Shown here one piece after another: positions 58,982 to 64,000 of a DNA stretch of 64,000 bases. A program made the position numbers and the translations under genes. The notes beneath the pieces are model-generated. The model was not told the DNA's origin, ran no database searches, and saw nothing but the letters and a program-made list of their open reading frames with translations. Source of the stretch: Gemmatimonadaceae bacterium (lineage in GTDB: Bacteria; Gemmatimonadota; Gemmatimonadetes; Gemmatimonadales; Gemmatimonadaceae). Location: NCBI GenBank assembly GCA_036003045.1, contig DASYSS010000023.1:1-64000 (forward strand), read 5' to 3'. Within the stretch, counting starts at the first letter, position 1. Every line of letters starts with the position of its first letter.

Positions 58982-61663
58982 TCACGAGGCCCTGAGGGCC
59001 GCGAGCGGATCGATGCGCACCGCGCGGCGGGCAGGAACGAGGCATGCCGCCAACGCGACGCCAAACAGCGCGATAGTCGCGACGCCGAGCGCCGAAAGAC
59101 TGTACGGTTGAATTCCGTACAGTTGTGAGCTGACCGCTCGCCCGGCGAGAAGGGCCAGCGGCACTCCGGCCGCGAGACCGATCGCGACGATCGCGAGAGA
59201 CTGCCGCAGCACGAGGCCGACGACGGCGCTGGGACTTGCCCCCAACGCCACGCGGATCCCGATCTCTGTCGTCCGCGCCGCCACTTGATAGAGCATGACG
59301 CCGTACAACCCCACCGCTACGAGACTCAACGCAATAATGCCGAACAGCGTGGCGAGCGTCGCGGCGATTCGCTCGCGTGTGAGTGCGGCATCGATCGACG
59401 CGGCGAGGGAAGTCGGTTCCCCTCTGCCGATCCCCGGCGCGATCGCCGAGATGGTTCGCCCCGCCGACGCGGCGATTGTCGCGTCCACGCTCGAACGCAT
59501 CACGAGCACGAGAAAAGGCCAATCGCCATCGTTGATTGGCACGAAATACATGGGGCGGGCCGGAGACCGTGCATCGGCGAATTTGGCGGCGGCCACAACG
59601 CCGACGATTCGGTCTTCGGTGAACGTCGTATCTCCGTCGTCTGCGTCGCGGAATACTTGACCCACCGGATTGCGATCGCCAAAGAACTTCTTGACGAACA
59701 AATCGTTGACGACGACATCGCGAATCGCGCCGCGGGGCAGCGTGGCGACCGGGGGACCGATGTCGTGCCCCGTGAGCAGCGGCATGCCGAGGGACTCGAA
59801 GTAGTCCGGCGTCACGCCGACGAAGAGCGTGGACGCGCCGTCCGACGGCGCCTGAGCGCCCGGGACCGTGACATTGTCCGTCATAGTCCGCCCGCCGTAC
59901 ACCGGAACGAGCGATGCAAACGCCGCCGTCCGAACCCCCGGGATACCGCGAATGCGTCGGAGCATTTCATTGGCCATCTGCGCCGTCATGGCTTGACGCG
60001 CATATGACGTAGCTCGTGTCTCCACGGTGATGGCCAATCGCTGGGCGGGTTCGAACCCGAGCTTCGTATCCTGCAGATTGCGGAGAGTCTGGACGAGCAG
60101 CGTCGCTCCGCTCACCAAAAGGACGGCCAGCGCCACCTGGAGCGCGACGAGTCCGCGATCGAGAACGCCGCGGCGGCCTGGTACGGCGCGACGCCCCGCT
60201 TGACTGAGCGGCGACAACAAGTCACCGCGCACGAGGTGCGCCGCCGGTGCGACGCCGAACGCAAGCGCTGACGCAACACTCACGACGGTCGTGAATAGGA
60301 AGACCGCCGGTCCCACGCTCGGCTGCACGACCATCGCCAGGTCGCCGACATGCTCGGCCGTCAGATACTTCGTGCCCCACCACGCGAGGAGGCCGCCGGC
60401 GGCGGCGCCAAGCAGAGAGAGCTGAAGGCTTTCGATCACGAGCTGGCCGGCGAGTCTCGCACGCGACGCGCCGAGCGCGAGTCGCATCGCCAACTCGCCG
60501 GTGCGCGCGCTCCCGCGTGCGAGCAGCAGATTCGCGACGTTGGCGCACGCGGCGAGAAGCAACAACCCAACCCCCGCCATCAGCGCCCAGAGGACGCGCC
60601 CGAACATTCCGCGCAGGTCCATCTTCGGATGCGGGATGCCGCGACTCACGTCATCGAGCACGAGCCGCGCGGCGACCACGGTTTGTCCTTTGGCCGGCGT
60701 GAAAAGCTGGCCCATCGCGCAACAGTGATCCCAGAGCGCGCGAAGCTGTCCCTGCGCGCCCTCGAGCGATTGTGATGCGCCGAGTCGCCCGAATACGGTG
60801 AGGCCTTGGCGACGGTCGTTCGCTCCGGCCAGCACGCCGAGTGTCGCCGCGGAGCGGTAAGGAATGAAGAGGGCCGCGAATGCCGGGAATCGCAGCCCGG
60901 CGAATCCGGATGGCGTCACGCCGATGACGGAGAAGCGTTGACCCGAGATCGTGATCGTCTTCCCGATCACGTTCGGATCGCCGTTCATGCGGCCGCGCCA
61001 AAACCTGTCCGTGAGGACGACGACCGGTGCCGCCGCCTCGTCGTCGGCGGGAGAGATCAGGCGCCCTCGCTCGGCACGCAGGCCCGTGACGCCGAAGTAG
61101 CGGCCATCGATGACGTCAGTCGACGCGTTCGCGCCGACGCCGTCGATCTCGACCGGCGCGAACGTCGAACCAAACATGGCCAGCGAAACCGGTCCCGCCG
61201 CCAAGGCGTTGAACTCGGACCGCGAGAAGCGGTCGTCGACCCCGTCGGGGCCGAGGTCGCGCTTGAGGTGGATGAGTTGACTCGCCGACGGGACGGGAAC
61301 TCGAGCGAGTAGAAGACCGTCGAGGAGGCCGAACACGGCCGCGTTCGCGCCGATCCCCACGGCCAGCGACGTCACCGCGACGAGGGTGAAGGCAGGCGAG
61401 TGTCGCAGTCCGCGCCACGAGTATCGCCAGTCTTGGAGGAACGCGTCGAGCCGGGGGGCGAGCCAAACGCCCCGCGCTTGCTCGCGCATCGAGGTCTCGT
61501 TTCCCATTGCGCGGCGGGCGGCGTCGCGCGCCGCGTCGGCGGTCAGGCCACGCCGTTCGAACTCGGCGGCCACCAAGGCGCGATGCTGCGCGATCTCCTC
61601 GCGGAGGTCGTCCTGCTCGGCGCGGAATCGCAGCCAGTAGAGAACGCGGCGGAAAAAACGCAT
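58982..61663 (-). CDS. ADOP/MacB-type FtsX permease, PadR-associated
   Basis: 893 residues from ATG at 61663 (MRFFRRVLYWLRF); GTG a few codons upstream is an alternative. The N-terminal extension (EQDDLREEIAQHRALVAAEF, LTADAARDAARRAMGNE) and helix 1 (VTSLAVGIGANAAVFGLLDG) are typical. The central helices include GLVALQVALAVLLVSGATLLV. It ends TEIGIRVALGASPSAVVGLV, helices, and PARRAVRIDPLAALRAS. Thirteen bases separate it from the PadR stop, so it is probably expressed from the operator-flanked promoter upstream of that PadR. Confidence 0.95.
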   Translation of the reverse strand: MRFFRRVLYWLRFRAEQDDLREEIAQHRALVAAEFERRGLTADAARDAARRAMGNETSMREQARGVWLAPRLDAFLQDWRYSWRGLRHSPAFTLVAVTSLAVGIGANAAVFGLLDGLLLARVPVPSASQLIHLKRDLGPDGVDDRFSRSEFNALAAGPVSLAMFGSTFAPVEIDGVGANASTDVIDGRYFGVTGLRAERGRLISPADDEAAAPVVVLTDRFWRGRMNGDPNVIGKTITISGQRFSVIGVTPSGFAGLRFPAFAALFIPYRSAATLGVLAGANDRRQGLTVFGRLGASQSLEGAQGQLRALWDHCCAMGQLFTPAKGQTVVAARLVLDDVSRGIPHPKMDLRGMFGRVLWALMAGVGLLLLAACANVANLLLARGSARTGELAMRLALGASRARLAGQLVIESLQLSLLGAAAGGLLAWWGTKYLTAEHVGDLAMVVQPSVGPAVFLFTTVVSVASALAFGVAPAAHLVRGDLLSPLSQAGRRAVPGRRGVLDRGLVALQVALAVLLVSGATLLVQTLRNLQDTKLGFEPAQRLAITVETRATSYARQAMTAQMANEMLRRIRGIPGVRTAAFASLVPVYGGRTMTDNVTVPGAQAPSDGASTLFVGVTPDYFESLGMPLLTGHDIGPPVATLPRGAIRDVVVNDLFVKKFFGDRNPVGQVFRDADDGDTTFTEDRIVGVVAAAKFADARSPARPMYFVPINDGDWPFLVLVMRSSVDATIAASAGRTISAIAPGIGRGEPTSLAASIDAALTRERIAATLATLFGIIALSLVAVGLYGVMLYQVAARTTEIGIRVALGASPSAVVGLVLRQSLAIVAIGLAAGVPLALLAGRAVSSQLYGIQPYSLSALGVATIALFGVALAACLVPARRAVRIDPLAALRAS

Positions 61664-61676
61664 CGGCGTGACCACG

Positions 61677-62015
61677 CTAAGCGAAGCGGAGGACGGCGCG
61701 GATGGCGCCGACCATGCGCTCGAATTCATCCTGTTCGGCGACGAGCTGCTTCCGGCCGATGGCCGTCAGCGTATAGAAGCGCGCCCGGCGGTTGTTCTCC
61801 GACGCGCCCCATTCGGCGCGCACGTATCCGTCGAGAAGCAGTCGCTGCAGGGCAGGGTAGAGCGAGCTCTCGCCGACTTGGAGGACGTCGTCGGAGACGG
61901 CCCGGAGCCGCTCGGCGATCCCGTATCCATGGAGGCTTCCGCCGCGCAGCGCGCGGAGAATGAGCAGGTCGAGCGTGCCGGGGAGCAACTCGGAGTTCTT
62001 GTCGCCGCGGGCCAT
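61677..62015 (-). CDS. PadR family transcriptional regulator
   Basis: 112 residues. Winged helix: LLPGTLDLLILRALRGGSLH, GYGIAERLRAVS, VGESSLYPALQRLLLDGYVR, ENNRRARFYTLTAIGRKQL and a dimerisation helix. This gene has the clearest control region in the window: a sigma-70-like promoter between two 19-bp palindromes, both directly upstream. This strongly suggests the protein represses its own promoter and hence the ADOP gene behind it. The ligand that would relieve repression is unknown. Confidence 0.95.
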   Translation of the reverse strand: MARGDKNSELLPGTLDLLILRALRGGSLHGYGIAERLRAVSDDVLQVGESSLYPALQRLLLDGYVRAEWGASENNRRARFYTLTAIGRKQLVAEQDEFERMVGAIRAVLRFA

Positions 62016-62027
62016 GTCGCGTCCTCT

Positions 62028-62046
62028 CCCATCGATAGACGATGGG
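62028..62046. promoter_or_regulatory. Operator palindrome O2, CCCATCGATAGACGATGGG
   Basis: A 19-bp palindrome with 7-base arms, 13 bases before the PadR ATG and just after the -10. It differs from the copy at 62079-62097 by one central base. Confidence 0.75.
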
Positions 62047-62047
62047 A

Positions 62048-62076
62048 AGAATGTGGGGCGACCCGCGGCGCGTCAA
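62048..62076 (-). promoter_or_regulatory. Sigma-70-like promoter of PadR-ADOP
   Basis: Minus-strand TTGACG (62071-62076) and CATTCT (62048-62053) with a 17-base spacer. The -35 is close to consensus; the -10 is weak. Both operators touch or abut its ends. Confidence 0.55.
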
Positions 62077-62078
62077 GC

Positions 62079-62097
62079 CCCATCGATAAACGATGGG
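62079..62097. promoter_or_regulatory. Operator palindrome O1, CCCATCGATAAACGATGGG
   Basis: Second copy of the palindrome, two bases upstream of the -35 and 51 bp from the first copy, about five helical turns, so both sites face the same side of the DNA. Confidence 0.75.
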
Positions 62098-62154
62098 AAG
62101 GGCGGAGGAGATTTTCGGCTCCCCGGCGGCCCCATCCTTGCTTAGGAGGCGACC

Positions 62155-63084
62155 ATGGCCCCAGAGCCGCTGATTACCTGGTCCGAGCCGGTCCAGCAGC
62201 TGGTGGCGTTCGTGGGATCGTTCCTCGCCGCGGGCGCGGTTGGGTTTCGGTACACGGCCGCGCGCGCGTTGCGCCTCGCGCCGGGCGAAAAGGAATTCTT
62301 CGACTCGTCGCTGCGACGCGCCGGCGCCATCGGAATCGTTGGGGCGGCGGTCGGCCTGACCTTCGCGCTGATGGGACTTCCCGGACTGGCCGCTCGAGCG
62401 CACCGGAGCGTCGGTGAGTTGCTGACGTCCGACGCGAGCGCATTGCTCTCCGTGGTCTGCCCCGCGCTCATCCTCGCGGGGGTGGCGCTCGCGTCAGCGA
62501 GGGTTCGCCTGGGCTGGCCGCTCGCGGCGTTCGGACTGGTGGCGACCGCGCTGGCGCCGCTCGTCGCGGGACGATGGGCGTCCGTAATCAACCCGATCCA
62601 TCGTCTCGCCGCAGGTCTCTGGCTCGGGACGTTGTTCATCGTACTCACATGCGCACTGACCCCGCTTCTGCGTCGCGCGGAGCTCAGTGACCGACGCGGG
62701 GCGCTCGCCGCCGACATGGTCAATCGCTTTTCGCCGGTGGCGCTCTCGATGGGCGGGATCGTCGTTCTCTTCGGCGTCATCGCGGCGTGGCGCCACCTCC
62801 CCACGGTTCCCAGCCTCTGGGAAACCCCTTACGGCAGGACGCTGATCATCAAGTTGGTGTTCGTCGGGAGTGTCTTCCTGCTCGGCGCCTTCAATTGGCG
62901 ACGCCAACGGCCGTCTCTCGGAACGGAGCCGGCGGCGTTCTCGATTCGCCGTTCGGCGGCGCTCGAGCTGTCCGTCGCCGCGATCGTTCTCATCGTCACG
63001 TCGATTTTGGTCAGCCTCCCGTCGCCCAAGCGAGCGCCACCGTCCCGACCGCCCTCGACCGCGGCACAGGCGCCCGGTTCATAG
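62155..63084 (+). CDS. CopD-family membrane protein
   Basis: 309 residues with eight or nine membrane helices. The second half matches the CopD domain: NPIHRLAAGLWLGTLFIVLT, a loop with RFSPVALSMGGIVVLFGVIA, then WETPYGRTLIIKLVFVGSVFLLGAFNW. The first half adds four helices. CopD/YcnJ-type proteins are implicated in copper uptake; here the assignment is to the domain, not to copper by itself. It is the first of three plus-strand genes leading to a cytochrome-like protein and a Rieske-type protein, 57 bases before the next. The leader has AGGAGG six bases before the ATG, an excellent ribosome site. Confidence 0.88.
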   Translation: MAPEPLITWSEPVQQLVAFVGSFLAAGAVGFRYTAARALRLAPGEKEFFDSSLRRAGAIGIVGAAVGLTFALMGLPGLAARAHRSVGELLTSDASALLSVVCPALILAGVALASARVRLGWPLAAFGLVATALAPLVAGRWASVINPIHRLAAGLWLGTLFIVLTCALTPLLRRAELSDRRGALAADMVNRFSPVALSMGGIVVLFGVIAAWRHLPTVPSLWETPYGRTLIIKLVFVGSVFLLGAFNWRRQRPSLGTEPAAFSIRRSAALELSVAAIVLIVTSILVSLPSPKRAPPSRPPSTAAQAPGS

Positions 63085-63141
63085 AAAGCGCGGATCAGGG
63101 TTTGCTAGTGCACCAGTGTCCGTCTCACGGGTGGATTGATC

Positions 63142-63723
63142 ATGATTGCGATTCACGCGATGTTGCTGTGCGCCACGGCGGCCGGCTGGCCCTGTCACGG
63201 GCGCGCGATCCACATAGACACGGAGCCGCGCGCGCTGCTTCCGATCGACACGCCCACAGTGTCGCTGGACACGCCGATCACGCGACGACCGAAGGCGATT
63301 CAATACAGCGATTGGTACGCGCGGAGGCTGCTGGTGCATCGCATCGGGAGCTACACGATGCTTCCGCTTTTCGCCGCGGAGTGGTCGCTTGGGCAAAACC
63401 TTCTCCAGGATCAGGACCCGCCAAGTTGGATGCGGGGTACGCATCAGGGAGTGGCGGTGGCGATTGGCGCGCTGTTCACGGTGAACACGGTGACCGGCGC
63501 TTGGAATTTGTGGGATTCGCGGCACGATCCCGCGGGGAGAACGCGTCGATATCTCCACACGGCCGCGATGCTGGCATCGGACGCCGGGTTCATCTGGGCG
63601 GGGGCGGTTGGAGGAGACGCGAACCGATCGCGTGCCAACGCCGATCACCATCGCGCGATCGCGCTGACGTCGATCGGTGTGAGCACGCTCGGCACCGTGA
63701 TGATGTGGCTGTGGAAGGATTGA
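63142..63723 (+). CDS. Four-helix membrane protein, cytochrome b561-like
   Basis: 193 residues from ATG at 63142. After a signal-like start and a Pro-rich stretch come four hydrophobic helices, each with a histidine near its end: His66 (VHRIGSYTMLPLFAAEW), His101 (GTHQGVAVAIGALFTVNTV), His139 (RYLHTAAMLASDAGFIWAG) and His169/170 (HHRAIALTSIGVSTLGTVMM). This even spacing is what two heme-b ligations would require. I cannot name a family. The gene downstream encodes a Rieske-type protein, supporting a redox role. It may take electrons from or pass them to that protein in the membrane. Confidence 0.75.
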   Translation: MIAIHAMLLCATAAGWPCHGRAIHIDTEPRALLPIDTPTVSLDTPITRRPKAIQYSDWYARRLLVHRIGSYTMLPLFAAEWSLGQNLLQDQDPPSWMRGTHQGVAVAIGALFTVNTVTGAWNLWDSRHDPAGRTRRYLHTAAMLASDAGFIWAGAVGGDANRSRANADHHRAIALTSIGVSTLGTVMMWLWKD

Positions 63724-63754
63724 GAACTCTCACCTGGCAGCGTGGAGCAGTGTG

Positions 63755-64000
63755 ATGGATAGGCAGCGTGAGGGCCGGGCGGGTTGCCCGTGCATGGCGC
63801 GCCGGGCCGACGACATCGATCGGCGCGTGTTCCTCGCCCGAAGCGGAATGACGGCCATCGCGGCCGCTCTCGCGGCGTGCGGTCTCTCGAATACTCCGAC
63901 GGCGCCCGGAAGCTTGTCGCAGCCGATCACGATCACGCTGTCGCAGCATCCGACGCTGGCCAACGTCGACGGCGTCGCATACGTCGATGCGAACGGAAAC
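63755..64000 (+). CDS. Rieske-type iron-sulfur protein, N-terminal part
   Basis: The gene runs off the window; 82 codons are visible from ATG at 63755 (GGAG 7 bases upstream). The N-terminus has DRRVFLARSGMTAIAAALAACGL, a twin-arginine signal that ends in a lipobox-like AAC, then ITITLSQHPTLANVDGVAYVD, which fits the first beta strands of a Rieske domain. The 2Fe-2S ligands (CTH and CPCHGS) should follow outside the window, so identification is tentative. It is 31 bases downstream of the b561-like gene, suggesting one operon. Confidence 0.6.
   Translation, partial: MDRQREGRAGCPCMARRADDIDRRVFLARSGMTAIAAALAACGLSNTPTAPGSLSQPITITLSQHPTLANVDGVAYVDANGN

Noticed and set aside
60040-60080. tRNA-like GGTTCGAACCC
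   Set aside because: It lies inside the ADOP permease coding sequence and no acceptor or anticodon stem can be folded around it.

Overview
This is a GC-rich bacterial chromosomal window. It carries about 45 supportable genes and no rRNA, tRNA, CRISPR array, transposase or phage gene that I can recognise. The gene families point to Gemmatimonadota, with Acidobacteriota as the second choice: six long FtsX/MacB-type permeases of the ADOP kind, PadR repressors coupled to four of them, a Ser/Thr kinase opening with an ELGGGGMSRVF P-loop, a BTAD-type regulator joined to a membrane anchor and TPRs, a CarboxypepD_reg/TonB receptor, many secreted propellers and a DUF4331 protein. This assignment is an inference from family content; no marker gene is present.

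Region 1-14.5 kb: the 3' end of an ADOP permease, a C-terminal remnant of a 2-phosphosulfolactate phosphatase gene, a membrane-anchored BTAD/TPR regulator divergent from a multicopper oxidase, a class-C-like serine hydrolase, a large outer-membrane barrel with a kinase-like N-terminus, a carboxypeptidase-regulatory lipoprotein, a quinone oxidoreductase, DUF4331, a small secreted protein and DUF2911. Four copies of a 16-bp tandem-repeat element sit between these genes. Region 14.5-24.4 kb: two very small ORFs, an ADOP permease, a DUF305/LVIVD gene pair, a second serine hydrolase with a membrane domain, a YVTN-type propeller and an exported one-cysteine peroxiredoxin. Here the gene junctions carry a different repeat, built on GGGTGGAC.

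Region 24.5-36 kb is signalling-rich: a kinase-TPR protein, a lipoprotein broken by a probable one-base frameshift, an orphan TonB-receptor plug lipoprotein, a choline/aminoglycoside-kinase-like protein, then a three-gene operon of ECF sigma factor, membrane protein fused to a beta-propeller, and TonB-dependent receptor. I consider that operon the best candidate for an undescribed system. Region 36-44 kb: an M50-like membrane protein bracketed by a third repeat family, PadR plus ADOP, a PQQ-type propeller and a metallo-beta-lactamase-fold protein without the metal motif.

Region 44.5-64 kb: a small helix-turn-helix-like protein, an S15 peptidase, PadR-ADOP, an L,D-transpeptidase with a terminator-like hairpin in front of it, ADOP-PadR, an HESAH protein, an S9 peptidase, a Tat-exported beta-carbonic anhydrase and ADOP-PadR. 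The last PadR has two near-identical 19-bp palindromes flanking its promoter. The window ends in a CopD-like protein, a four-helix protein with a histidine arrangement like cytochrome b561, and the start of a Rieske-type protein, which together look like an electron-transfer cluster. Most products are predicted to act in the envelope or outside the cell, so the window reads as an accessory island of envelope, secreted-hydrolase and export functions with dense local regulation.
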